NCBI GenBank assembly: GCA_020205615.1
Contig: JAINUW010000175.1
Location: forward strand, 248,001 to 312,000
Reading direction: 5' to 3'
DNA length: 64,000 bases
DNA from: Panax quinquefolius
Lineage: Eukaryota; Streptophyta; Magnoliopsida; Apiales; Araliaceae
Shown here: piece after piece, positions 10,803 to 22,034 of the stretch
How the letters are laid out: each line of letters starts with the position of its first letter
Numbering within the stretch: the stretch's first letter is position 1
The notes under the pieces: generated by a model
Told to the model about the DNA's origin: nothing
The model's database searches: none
Seen by the model: the letters and a program-made list of their open reading frames with translations, nothing else
Program-made: the position numbers and the translations under genes

Positions 10803-12479
10803 TGATAAGTAGGATTTACACCTACTTATGGAGTACAAATTCATGCGAACTATGCCCATCTCAAGTAAATTTTAGTCTGTTTTAGCTGCATTTTATGTTA
10901 ATTTACATTTCGCATACTTAAAACTCTTTTTGGTGAATAAGTGCAGGAATTGGCCTAATTTGGTGGTGATATCGGGAACGAGGCTAATGGAAGCGTGAGG
11001 CGAGGCAAAAGATAGGATGTGCATAGGATTGAGTGGAGCATGGATGGACAAGCATGGATACACATAGGACATGTCAGTAGCAGCAACAACATTGTAGAAC
11101 CAAGCTAAGGAGTAGGATCAGAAGACAACAATTGCAAGCCGCGCGATAAAGATAGCTTGAGGCGCTGGCGCATGCCGAAGTTCCAACCAAACAGGAAAAC
11201 CTCATCGCAAGTTGCACGGTATGCCGCGAGAAGGACAAACCACAGGAGGCTTGGCCACAGACTGAGATCGGTGATGCAGATAAACTTATCGCAAGTCTCA
11301 TGACCAAGAATATCAAGTCGGAGGAGGACCTTGCCTGCCTGCATGCAGGCCCAAGTCATTATTTTGTTTTATTTTATTTCCAATTTTTAAGGGTTGTAAT
11401 TGATTTAAAATGATTCCTAACTGGTGTTTGGGGTATTCACTTGACATTTTATTAAGTTTTTCACTTATCTTTAGATCGTAATTAGGGTTTACTCTCTGGG
11501 AGAGATTCCAATGTAGAAGGAGGCCACAACTCTACTTTTCTACTCCTTATTGGGATTTTCGATCATAGTGGAATATTAATATTAGTTTTGCTGGATTCTT
11601 ATGAGGATCTGAATATTGATTTATATTCAGCAATTGGGTTTGATAGTTTTATCTTTCATCTTTCAATTGTTGTTTATTGACCATGTTTAGATTTTATCCC
11701 ATAATGGCTTTTGGTTCAGTCATGAACTAAACTCCATTATGGGATTCTAACGGATTTTAATATGTAGTTTGATTGCATGCTTAAATGCTGGTTTGTTTTG
11801 AATATCATATGGGATTTCTGTCATGATTGTTTTGCATGTATGAATGCTTGATCACCATTCGTTTCAGTATTTTTATGGAATTGACAATGAACATGCAAAT
11901 ATGGACTGTAATCATGATAGTATACGTATATAGGGCTATGTTATATGTCTTATGTATTTCGTGAATCAGATAGACATTTATTGTTTCACCGTATAAGTTA
12001 GAATAAGGGCTTGAACTTAAAATCAGTATAGTTGCAATTTCACATAGACATATAGTGATTTTGGTTATATTGATGATTACATAAAGTCTATCATCTGTGG
12101 ATGTTATGTAAGTAGGTCTTAGTGCATTGAAAAATGGCTAATACTCTTTTAGTGCTCTTGGCTACTTTCTTGTGATATGTGAACAAGTCATGCATGATAG
12201 TGGCGATTAAATGAAGTATTAAATGAAGTTAGAATCCCATTAGTTCCAATATCATTTATTTCATTGTTATTATTATTTTAGTTGTTATTTGCAATTTGAG
12301 AACAAACCAAGTTTCATCATTAGTTTGAGCATATATATAGAGTGAATTAATTAATGAATAGTAGTTTAAGTTAAACAACTTTCTCTGTGGGATCGATACT
12401 TTACTTGCTTTGTATTACTTGTTGACGCATGTATGCTTGCATGAGTTAGAGCTCTTTTGTTAAGACTAAAAAAGAGGCA
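10803..12479 (+). repeat. 5' LTR of an Athila-like element (1677 bp)
   Basis: It starts TGATAAGTAGG and ends GAGGCA just before a primer-binding site. The start has a small inverted repeat (AAGTAGG / CCTACTT). The last 120 bp contain GTGGGATCGATACTTTACTTG, a phrase typical of Athila/Tat LTR ends. A GC-richer patch lies at 11139-11240. The upstream flank is CATGT (10798-10802). No downstream partner LTR is present in the window. Confidence 0.82.
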
Positions 12480-12489
12480 AAAAGTTTTT

Positions 12490-12507
12490 GGCGCCGTTGC
12501 CAGGGAA
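12490..12507 (+). promoter_or_regulatory. Primer-binding site, Athila type
   Basis: TGGCGCCGTTGCCAGGGA lies 10 bases after the LTR end. The family form is TGGCGCCGTTGCCGGGGA, so one base differs. Confidence 0.9.
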
Positions 12508-12624
12508 AGGCGTTTAATTTAGTATTATTATCATTAGTTTAAGCTATATTGTATGACTTAGACAATTCTAGTCTTATCTCATTTTAGTTTTTTGTTTTTG
12601 TTTCAGGAATTTGGATAAATTTTT

Positions 12625-14766
12625 ATGCGCACACGGTCAACCAACCCCGATTTAACACCTGTTCAGGATAACATAAATGGGAGAGGTTGGAAAGCGGGTG
12701 TACGTAGAAATTTACAAGAACAGTTGGAAAACACGATAGCAAACATGGCAGCCGAGGCACAAGGAGATGATCAAAGAGAGGAGCATAGGGTTCTGAAGGA
12801 GTATTCCATGCCCAATATTAATGGACTACAATCTAGCATAGTCAGACCAGCAATAGCAGCAAATACATTCGAGATAAAAATTGGCACTATTCAAATGGTG
12901 CAAAATATAGTTCAGTTTGGGGGTGCTGTTACAGATGATTCGAATGAACACCTATTAAGTTTCATCGAAATTTGTGATACATTCAGATACAACGGTGTGA
13001 CGGAGGATGCTATTAGACTAAGGTTGTTCCCATTTTGATTAAGGGACAAAAAGTTGGCTTCATTCTCTGCCAACGGGATCTGTAATTACATGGGAGGACT
13101 TAGCACAGAAGTTCTTAGCTAAGTTCTTCCCAATGGCTAAGACTGCTAAGATGAGGACAACTATCTCTCAGTTTGAGCAACAACAGGGTGAGTCATTATA
13201 TGAAGCATGGGAGAGATACAAAGAAATACTGAGAAAGTGCCCACATCACGGTATGCCAGATTGGATGGTAATCGACACGTTTTATAATGGATTGGGATAG
13301 AAGTTGAGACCGACTGTAGATGCAGCTGCAGGAGGGGCATTATGGGCAAAGAACTATGAGGAAGCCTATGACCTTTTTGAGACAATGGCATCAAATGATT
13401 TTCAGAATCCTACATCTCGAATGCCACAAACCAAAGTTCCAGGTGTATTGGAGGTTGATGCTATTACTCAGTTGTCAGCACAGATGGCAGCCATGGCAAA
13501 GAAGATAGATACTTTGGCAGAAGGAAAAGTAAAGACGGTTGCCTTCGTATGTGAGATTTGTGCTTGAGGGTCACATTCGATTTAATTAATGTGCTATATC
13601 ATTGTAAGAATCCAGGCTGCGATATGTGAGCAACTATAGAAAAGACCAAGGTCAATTTTAGAATACATACCACCCCAATAACAGAAATCATCCAAACTTT
13701 AGTTGGTCAAATAATTAAGGGAATCAACAGACCCAATTTTAACCAAATAATCAATTTCAGGCACAACCAGCGCAGTCGCAGTTTAATCCTAGACCACCAT
13801 TTCCGCCAGGATTTTCTCAACAACAGCAACATCACACTCCAGCTGCACCTCAGCAAGAAAAGAAATCAGGAGTGGAGGAGATGATGATGAAGTACATGGC
13901 AAACACAGAAGTTATGATCAAGAGCCAAGCAGTGGCTATAAAGAATCTAGAAACTCAAATAGGGCAGATGGAAAACATGCCCACTAACAGGCCCCATGGT
14001 TCATTGCCAAGTAATACAAAGACAAATCCAAGAAGAGAAGGGAAGGAACAGTGTCAAGCGATCACATTGAGATCTGGGAAAGATTTGTCAGTTACTGCAA
14101 GTCGCGCGCCCGAGCGAGAATGCACTGAGGATGGCTTGCGGCAGCGGGAGGCAGAGGAGCCAGCTATTGAGAAAGAAATTTTGGAGAAATCTGAGGGTCA
14201 GCATGAAGAGAAAGACAGAGCAGGTCCAGAGGAGACTTTTAAGATTCCAGTACCACCAATTCACATTCAAGTTCCGTATCCGCAGAGATTAAATAAGAAA
14301 AATGAAGATAAACAGTTCAGTAAATTCTTAGAGGTATTCAAAAAGCTGCAGATCAACATACCATTCACCGAGGCATTGGAACAAATGCCAAGCTACGTAA
14401 AATTTATGAAGGGTATATTGTCAAGGAAGAGGAGATTGGATGAGTTTGAAACAGTAGCCTTGATAGAGGAATGCAGTGCAGTGCTTCAACAGAAATTACC
14501 TCCAAATGTAAAGGATCCGGGCAGTTTCACAATTCCATGCACCATTGGAAAAATGAACTTCAGTAAGTGTTTATGTGATTTTGGGGCAAACATAAATTTG
14601 ATGCCCTTGTCAGTATTTAACCAGTTAGGATTGCTGGATCCAAAATTGACAAACATATCATTATAGCTAGCTGATAGATCGATCACGTATCCACGAAGAA
14701 TTGTTGAAGATGTGTTGGTTAAGGTAGATAAATTTATTTTTCCGGATGACTTCATTATCCCAAGAT
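12625..14766 (+). pseudogene. Athila-like gag-protease (broken and truncated)
   Basis: Gag forms the virus-like particle; the protease processes the polyprotein. The gag N-terminus (12625-13038) begins MRTRSTNPDL and includes SIVRPAIAAN, FGGAVTDD and EDAIRLRLFPF. After a stop at 13036 and a frameshift it continues with YEAWERYKEILRKCPHHG (~13200) and DLFETMASNDFQNP (~13380). A knuckle-like CEICA (~13550) ends in a stop. The next open part, 13872-14663, holds QIGQMENM, QCQAITLRSGK, a Pro-rich linker and the protease motif CLCDFGANINLMPLSVF, where Athila normally has D-L-G-A-S. After a stop at 14664 reading goes on to KVDKFIFPDDFII at ~14755. The text then changes abruptly to Tat/Ogre-type gag, and no Athila RT or integrase follows on this strand. 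Confidence 0.86.
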
Positions 14767-14774
14767 GAAGAGTT

Positions 14775-15492
14775 ATGATTCCACTAAGATATGTCTCTAC
14801 CATTCTAACTCACTTGGGCATACGATTGAGGAATGCTGGTCTTTGCGACATAAAATCCAAAATCTCATTGAAAATGGGGAGCTGGAGAGATAATTTCCCA
14901 TGACCAAAAAAAGCGAAAAGGAAATAAAAAGCCTAAGCTGTCCACTCGAGATAGGCAGTTCAGAGGAGGTGAAGGCTATGAGCACCAATTCTGGCAGAAC
15001 ATAAGGTGGACTAATCCCAATGCAAGGAATGACATAGGAGACAAGGGAATCCCCAAAGGAGTTTCCTCCGCCAACATCAAACATCCTTTGGTCCAAAGAT
15101 AACAACCACGTTCCTGATTTTATCACCTTGGATGATGCGGAGGAAATACTAATCCTTTCCAAGGAAGAAAAGGTAAAAAGGAAAGTTTCTTGCAAGAAAT
15201 ACAACAACAGTTTGAGCGAGATTTCAGGGTTGAATCCTCTCAAGCCCAAGAAAAAGGTGAAGGAACAAATGAAGGAAAAGGTTGTGAGTATATCAGGGAA
15301 ACCAACTCATCAAAGAATCAGAAGTTCATCCCTTTTTGCGATGCGTCTAGTTCAAGCGTCCTTGAGGAATGTATTGAATCAGAAAGCGATCAAGTTATGG
15401 CCATAACTGAAGACATTCAGAATCAAGAGGTATCCTCTATGGCGAGCCTCAAAGGCAACATAACCACTGATAACTGGACTATTGAGCCTTAG
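14775..15492 (+). pseudogene. Tat/Ogre-like gag-region fragment
   Basis: From 14789 one frame reads CLYHSNSLGHTIEECW, then SLRHKIQNLIENGELE. The C-x2-H-x5-H-x4-C layout with following helix is typical of the gag C-terminus in Tat/Ogre elements. After stops, another frame gives LDDAEEILILSKEEKVKRK (~15129) and a third gives an acidic stretch to 15489. RT, RNase H and integrase of this lineage are missing, so a large internal deletion separates this fragment from the 3' non-coding part. Confidence 0.65.
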
Positions 15493-15596
15493 CTAGCCAA
15501 GAAGATGTAGATCCAGGGGATAAAGTTGCGAGTTCTAGAAGATGTTGGGATGGTATCACTTTCTTCGTAGTATGCCTTTTATTTTCCATGCATGTA

Positions 15597-15651
15597 AATA
15601 AAAAAAGAAAGAAAAAAAAGAAAGAAAAAAAGAAGAAGAAGAAAAGAAAAA
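15597..15651 (+). repeat. A/G simple-sequence tract
   Basis: About 55 bases of A with scattered G. It lies between the last readable gag-like frame and the Tat/Ogre non-coding region, where such elements often have an A-rich run. Confidence 0.85.
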
Positions 15652-17879
15652 TCACAAATCACAAATCAAATCAGTCGGCTTTCAGTTTATCAAGCCTGAA
15701 CTACGAAAGACCTGATCTCCCTTCATCAATGGAAGTACGTACGCATCAATTTATGGTGCGGTCAAACCAAACAAAAACCCAAACAAACACTTCTCAAACA
15801 GTCACTTCTCAAACCATTTATCTTATCAAGCAGGAACTACGTCGACTTGATCACCCACATACACAGGAGTACGTAGGCAGCCATCAGTGGTGCGGTCTGA
15901 CCCTCAAAAGAAACATCCAAACCCAAACATCAATCCTAAGTCTACGCCCAAGAACAACCCTCCAAGTCAGCGACCCATGTCAAGAAGACCCAACAACACA
16001 TCAATGTCATTCCATCGAATCTGGCACAAATCCCAGAAAGGAAGAAACAACGTTACACTAAGACAACCAGCAAGAAGGACCTTCAAAGAGTCGACACCCT
16101 CAATCACAAGTCAGGAACAATGATTGAGGGCATCAAAGCCCAAATCCACTACATGTTCACCATCTGGTACAAAAGTAAAAGCCTCTTGCGATCTCGATGT
16201 CTTATCAGCTCATCTGTCAAAGCAACTATCCTAGACAACAAGCAAGGCTGGGGAAATTTCAAAATTGGCGACAACCCGATATTGGAACTCGTACAACTAG
16301 ACTGGGGAAATCTCAGGAACATCGATAACTCAACATTGGGGCATTTATCAACCATCTTAATGAGGAAAATTTGCCAGTCAGCACCATCATAATGGTACAC
16401 CATCATCAGAGCTTCCCTCACATCATCTCACTGACGATTTGGATATTACTCAATTACGACTTCATCAACAAAGAGAGTTTCTCATATGAACTCTCGACAT
16501 CAACATGCGAAAAGACTGGGGCATTGTTCTATTCTAAGAAATGGAAGGAGCTTTAGGCGGGATCAAGCCTCTCAGCAAAAGAAAGGGGAGAACTCCTGAA
16601 ATAAATCATGGCGACTTTAGCGCTTCTACAAAAGAAAGGGAAAATTCTCAAGAAAGTCATTAACTCAAAAGCAGAAGCCCAAGGACAAAAGGTCTAGTGA
16701 ATGAAATCCTCATCATCAAATGTGCCAACCGGCGTCAAATTCTCACAAGTTGAGACCTCTACACCGAATTTCAAATCTAGGTAGCGAAAGAACAAGCTTC
16801 ACCTTCAAGGGATGTTAGCCGCATTTAGGTCATCAGTTTAGATGGGTTGCGAATCAAACGCTCAAGGAAATGGGGCACAAGTACCCAACAGCGAAAGGAG
16901 ACTCCAAATCACCTAAAAAAGGGTGAGGTAAAATTCTACTCCATACAATTTACAATCTGCATCAACCTAGGACATTAGACTCCTAAGGAAATCTAGAGCA
17001 TCACATCATGCATGATCTATACACGTGCAAAGGCGCTACATCAACATACATCTCTATCAAGGTTTAGCATGCATCTCCAGTAGATTTAAATATGCGTGCA
17101 AATTAAATGTCTAGATTAGAGAAAAATTTCATCGTAGACATCTGGTGGTTGTCATCAATCCAACGTAACATCAGGAAGAGTCTGGTGAAGCAAACCTTTG
17201 AATATTACTTTAGCGAAGGTATCGAAGGATCTGGTATTCTAAACCATGGGCATCCATTCAGTGCAACATCAAGACAGTTCAGTGATGAAAGCATTGTATA
17301 CCACCGTTCGAATGGTAACCTAAATAGTTTGACGATGTCAGCGTATTCAACTACCAGCAGGGTAAGATCCGTTGTCAAACTACCATCAAGGTAGGCACCA
17401 TTTATACTACCAAGCGTATACATCGGGAAGGTCTGGTGATTTTAGAACGTCATCCCCAGTAGAGATGTAGAAAAACATCTTAATTTCTCTTCATGAAACA
17501 GACATCAGCGACACCGATAAAAAGCCAAACCGTTATAGTCGACACCAGTATAGGCATCAGTAATCCCCGGTAAAGGTAAAACGATTTGTGAAAACATTTT
17601 AACATTCATCATAACATTCATAACATTGCAATTTGTGATTTGAAATTTGCGATACGTGAAATACGATGTGCGATTGGCCAAATTAGAAAAGCGAAGTACA
17701 AAATGCGATGTGCGATTTGCGAACTACGATTCGCCAAAACATTCAACATTCATCATAACATTCGTTACATTACGATCTGCATCATTGAATATACCTTGTC
17801 ATATTTCAAGTGTCTAGTAATCTTTATCATGTCCATTCCATTGCATTGCATGAACATGATAAAGAGGGTCATCTATAGA
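15652..17879 (+). other. Tat/Ogre 3' non-coding region and LTR start, no gene
   Basis: It contains two copies of a GAACTACG...TACGTA...GGTGCGGTC phrase (15699-15763 and 15834-15897), which marks the 3' region of Tat elements. The LTR start could not be placed with confidence. At 17630-17790 there is a loose repeat of TGCGAT/GCGATTTGCG words. Open frames here are short and share no recognised domain. Confidence 0.55.
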
Positions 17880-17940
17880 CACTCGAAATTTCATTTTCCT
17901 ATTACTAACTATGCTTGAGGACAAAAGCATCTTTTTTACA

Positions 17941-18251
17941 TTCCAGAGATAACCCTGGAGGACTACAACAATCAATTCCAACCCCAGAGATAGCCCCAAG
18001 AGATCCAGTTTCTAACCCCAGAGATAACCTTAGGAAATCAGTTTCCAATCCCAGAAATAACCCCGGGAAAGGCAGTTCCAACCCCGAAGATAACCCCGAG
18101 AGATCAAGTTCAATGCCCGGAGTCAACCCTGGGTGGTCAAGCCAACCTCAGAGATGACCCTGAGGACATTCAGAGTCAACAAAATGACATTCTCAGAGAA
18201 AACCTTGGGAAAAACCCGCTACAACTGTGTGAAGACCGGAGATAACCCCGG
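17941..18251 (+). repeat. Hairpin array A with AGATAACC loops
   Basis: Several short modules share a constant 8-base core flanked by complementary arms. The clearest are CCAG/CTGG (17943-17958), CCTCAG/CTGAGG around AGATGACC (18146-18165) and CCGG/CCGG (18236-18251). Others, such as TCCC/GGGA at 18049-18068, have a longer loop, and some units at 17981-18080 lack a clear stem. Confidence 0.75.
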
Positions 18252-18629
18252 CAGGGGCAAAATGGTCATTTTGCCAACTCAACTTCAACTCAAATAAAAT
18301 GCACTCATTTCAACTCAAAATTTCTTCAAAAGAAGTCCCACAAAAACCATATCTTAACTTCTTAGTGCAAACTACACAAAATGGCTCAATGGACTGCCTG
18401 ACGGAAACTCGAAAATGACATTTTGGTCATGTACCCATCTTCCCGGCATCAAAAAAGGGCAAATCATATGTCATTTCATAGCTCTCGGAAAGAGCTTTCA
18501 GTAATGGTATGACATGCTTCCATTGGACTCCCGGATTGAAAGTTATGAAGGTTCGAGCGTACTTCGAGACGATGGGACCACACTACCCGGGGCACCCCCG
18601 GGAAGCCGCAGGTACACCTATGGCACCCC

Positions 18630-18647
18630 CCCTCTATAAATAGAGGG
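18630..18647 (+). promoter_or_regulatory. LTR promoter A: TATA box inside an inverted repeat
   Basis: CCCTCTA and TAGAGGG are perfect 7-bp arms around TAAA, so the TATA box CTATAAATA sits in a palindrome. The leader that follows is conserved with unit B, which supports transcription starting just downstream. Confidence 0.72.
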
Positions 18648-18952
18648 CTTGGGGTGGCCATATTTGCAAGAGAAATGGAGAGGAAGCCCTGTCTAATTTG
18701 TTTTGTACACACTATAAACTGAGTGCTTTGTCATTTTAAGCCCTTGTGAGCTTATATTTTGTCATATTTTTACCGGTGGGAGCCGAGTGTTCATCCACTT
18801 TAAGTTATAGAAGTCTTCTTTGGCAGTTCACTGTAAGACTTCTTACACACTTTAAAGCCTTTCTCTTCATCTTTGCACACATTGTTCTTCATGTTGAGAG
18901 TGGTGTTGTGTGTGTAGGCCCGAACTTCGGTCCGTGGTTTTATTTTTTTGTT

Positions 18953-19375
18953 TGTATATATATATACACATATATATATATGGACCAACATTATCGAGTT
19001 ATGCCTCGATTGAGCCTGGACTTACGTCCAGAGCGTTTACTTATTTTTCTATATATATATATATATATATATATATGAATTGTTGTTGAACTTTGTTCGA
19101 TGAGCCTGGATTTTACATCCGGAGCGTTTACTGCTTATATATATATATATTTATATTTCGTCCCGCCTGGAGTATATATATTTACATTTCGTTCCGCCTG
19201 GAGTTTACTTCGTGGTGGTTGATCGTTTTTAGTTCTTATATATATATATACTCTTCGTCCCGCCTGGAGTTACTTCGTGGTGGTTGATTACTGTTACAGC
19301 TTTATTTATATTTCTGATCCCCCATTGAGGTGCTTCGTGGTGCTTGATCATGTCTTTATATATAAATTTACAACT
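18953..19375 (+). repeat. TA microsatellites alternating with a conserved phrase, unit A
   Basis: TA tracts of about 12-26 bases (near 18955, 19052, 19136, 19238 and 19357) are separated by 40-90 bp segments. These are of two kinds: one containing GATGAGCCTGGATTTTACAT or a close relative, and one containing CCCGCCTGGAGT..TTCGTGGTGGTTGATC. Confidence 0.8.
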
Positions 19376-19440
19376 TTTATATATATAACTTATAGACACT
19401 CAAAATTTTCTGCACACTTGTTATTGACATTGTAGGAGGG

Positions 19441-19925
19441 CAGATTCATCTTTCAAAGATAACCCTGGAAGACAGCTCACATCCAGTCCAGATACTACCG
19501 AAAGTTTAACCTAAACCCCGGAACACACACCGCGAGTATCAGTTCCAACCTCGGAGATAACCCTGAGACATGCAGTTCTAATACCGAAAATTCCACCTGA
19601 GAAGACCGATCCATCTCGGAGATAACCCCGAGATATTCAGTCTCAGTCTTAACACTGGGAGTAGCAAATACCAACCTTGGAGAAAACTTCAAGGAATGCA
19701 GTTACGGAGATAACCCCAAAAATGCTTGTTTCAAGTGCATGCAATCAGCTGCAACCTCGGCACTCACACCGGTGCACTCAGTACAAGACCCAGAGATAAC
19801 ACCGGGAAGACAACAACACCTCAAAGATGACACTGAGGACCTTCAACACTTGCAACAGTACAATCTCAGAGATAACCCTGAGCAACGTCTGCTTTATCAG
19901 CCCAAATCGGTGATAACCCCAGTGA
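19441..19925 (+). repeat. Hairpin array B with AGATAACC loops
   Basis: The second copy of the array. Clear modules are ATCTCGG/CCGAGAT (19613-19634, 7 bp perfect), CCTTGG/TCAAGG around AGAAAACT (19675-19694, one G-T wobble) and CTCAG/CTGAG (19865-19882). Others are imperfect, such as CTCGG/CTGAG at about 19550-19567 with one wobble. The core stays 8 bases long while stem sequences change. Confidence 0.75.
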
Positions 19926-20321
19926 GGGGCAAAGTCATCATCTTGTCACCTTGACGCCACATCGCACCGTCTCAACATTTTATACATACATTTCTATACA
20001 GTAATGTCCCACAAGAACCAAGGATGTCCAATTTCGAGTGACTATTATGTAGGGTAACAAATAGAATTTGAAGCTTGAAGACCGGAGGGCATGGTCACAT
20101 CTTCCTGACTTCGTACAACCTCTAATCCCATGTCATTGTGTAACTCTCGATAACGGCAGTCCAAAATAGGTCGTACATACCTCAGTCGGATGCCCGAATT
20201 ACAATTCTAAAAGTTCGAGTGGACATTACAGTGCATGCGTGCACGTACTTTGAGACGGCGGACCCCGTGAAGCCCGGGGCAACCTGGCCACCCGTAGGTA
20301 AAATTATGGCTAGCTGCACCC

Positions 20322-20339
20322 CCCTCTATAAATAGAGGG
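20322..20339 (+). promoter_or_regulatory. LTR promoter B: TATA box inside an inverted repeat
   Basis: The same CCCTCTA-TAAA-TAGAGGG arrangement as promoter A, again followed by the conserved leader. Both arms are unchanged between copies although surrounding sequence has diverged. Confidence 0.72.
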
Positions 20340-20644
20340 CTTCGGGTTGCCATTTTAAAAAAAGAAAAGGCGATGAAGCCTTGTTAAATTTGCTCTGTAC
20401 TCACCTTACATTGAGTGCTTTCTTATTTTAAACACTTGTGAGCTCACATATAGCTATTTTTTGTACCGGCGGGAGCCGAGTGTTTATCCCTTTAAAGATA
20501 TAGAAGTCTTCTTTGGCAGCCCACTGTAAGCCTTCTCACACACTTTACAGCCTTTCTCTTCATATTTGCACACACCATTCTTCACGTTGAGAGTCGTGTT
20601 GCGTGTGTTTGCCCAGACTTCGGTATGTGGTTTTATTTCAGTTT

Positions 20645-20759
20645 GCACACATATATATATATATATATAATTATGTATATATATATATTAATATATGGAC
20701 TAACATTATCGAAATATGCCTCGATTGAGCCTAGACTTGATGCAGAGCATTTATATGCT

Positions 20760-20815
<56 letters not shown>

Positions 20816-20866
20816 GTGTGTCGAACTTTGTTCGATGAGCATAATTTTACACGGAGCATTTATCGC

Positions 20867-20914
<48 letters not shown>

Positions 20915-20976
20915 CAACTGTGTGTCAAACTTTGTTCGATGAGCCTAGATTTTACATCTGGTGCATTTATCACTTT

Positions 20977-21018
<42 letters not shown>

Positions 21019-21215
21019 CGTTTAGTCCCGCATGGAGTTTACTTCGTGGCGGTTGACAGTCTTTACAGCTTTCTTTACTTTTCGTCTCGCCAGGAGTTTA
21101 CTTTGTGGCGGTTGATTATTTTTACAACTTTATTTACATTTCTGATCCCCCATGGAGGCACTTCATGGTGGCTGATCATGTTTGTATATATATATATATA
21201 TATTCAGATTTTATA
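20645..21215 (+). repeat. TA microsatellites alternating with a conserved phrase, unit B
   Basis: Longer TA tracts than unit A, up to about 48 bases near 20765-20812, with others near 20650, 20871, 20982 and 21184. The spacers match those of unit A. Open frames rich in Tyr-Ile across this region come from the TA runs. Confidence 0.82.
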
Positions 21216-21421
21216 TATATACTTGTTTACTGCTTTATTATCAATTGCGGCATCATGTGAGCCTAGGAATCATGTGATCACAGATTCAGTCTACTGGATC
21301 TAGATTCGGTTCCCGTGATGGACATTTTCAGCTGTAAGCAGCTTGTAAATTTATTCACGGTGTTCAGATTTCTATAGATGGTTTTCATACCCACGAGGAG
21401 TTCGACACTATTTTGTATATT

Positions 21422-21454
21422 ATTTTCTCGAAGATGCTTCGCATCTCGAAAATT
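21422..21454. other. Imperfect long hairpin near LTR end
   Basis: ATTTTCTCGAAGATGC and GCATCTCGAAAAT pair over about 13 bp with a TTC loop and small bulges. It lies ~560 bp before the LTR end, where an RNA 3'-end or leader structure is plausible. No function can be shown. Confidence 0.5.
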
Positions 21455-22016
21455 AAAAACAATCAAGTCGAACACTTAATATAAAATGGCAGTGTAAAAG
21501 GTCTCAGTTACTATGGAGCACAAGAGTTTGAAAAACCTCTTTTATAAAACATCACTGCCATATCTTGTTTAAAACTAAATTTTTACACAAATTCAAACCT
21601 TGTGTATATAGGTGCGAACGAGGCCTCGCACTACTTCCAAATAATAGCACATTGACCTACACACACACACACATTCATATAATAGTTTCCTGAAAAGTGG
21701 CGGTCACCGTGGTAACACGGATGTCGGGGGGTGCCTAACACCTTCCCTCCGCATAATCAAGTCCCTGGACCCTAATGAATCTCGGTTTCACCGACCCGTT
21801 TAGCAGTGTCATATCACTAGGTCAATGTGCAAACCTTTTCTCGGTTGTGTTGGTACAACCATATAAAAAACCAACTGGCGACTCTTAACAGTCCATCATC
21901 GACATGATACATGTCGGACCTTTTTCACTTATTTTTTCAAATAAATCTCACCTAACATGAGAACACCAAAGAACAAGTAACGAAAAGGGACAAATAAAAA
22001 TCCCGACGTCGACAGG

Positions 22017-22034
22017 TGGCGACTCTGCTGGGGA
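22017..22034 (+). promoter_or_regulatory. Primer-binding site, Tat/Ogre type
   Basis: TGGCGACTCTGCTGGGGA lies two bases after the LTR terminus CGACA (22010-22014). This is the Arg-tRNA type primer site known for Tat/Ogre elements. Confidence 0.88.

Larger units (their letters stand above)
17880..21230 (+). repeat. Tandemly duplicated ~1.5-1.8 kb LTR unit
   Basis: Unit A (~17880-19387) and unit B (~19388-21230) have the same order of parts: a GACACTC/ACACTCGAAATTT-type opening, a hairpin array with GATAACC loops, an AAATGCACTC/ACATTTC linker, a CCCTCTATAAATAGAGGG promoter, a conserved ~300-bp leader (TTTGTCATTTTAAGCCC type, GGGAGCCGAGTGTT) and alternating TA tracts with a CCCGCCTGGAGTTTACTTCG phrase. 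The two promoters are 1692 bp apart. The copies differ by many substitutions and indels, so the duplication is not recent. Confidence 0.85.

Noticed and set aside
17905..18157. Open frames on both strands across the hairpin array
   Set aside because: The repeats lack stops in these frames. Matched stems explain the sequence better than a protein does.
18746..21303. Several Tyr/Ile-rich open frames
   Set aside because: They come from translating TA microsatellites; the residues are alternating Tyr and Ile.
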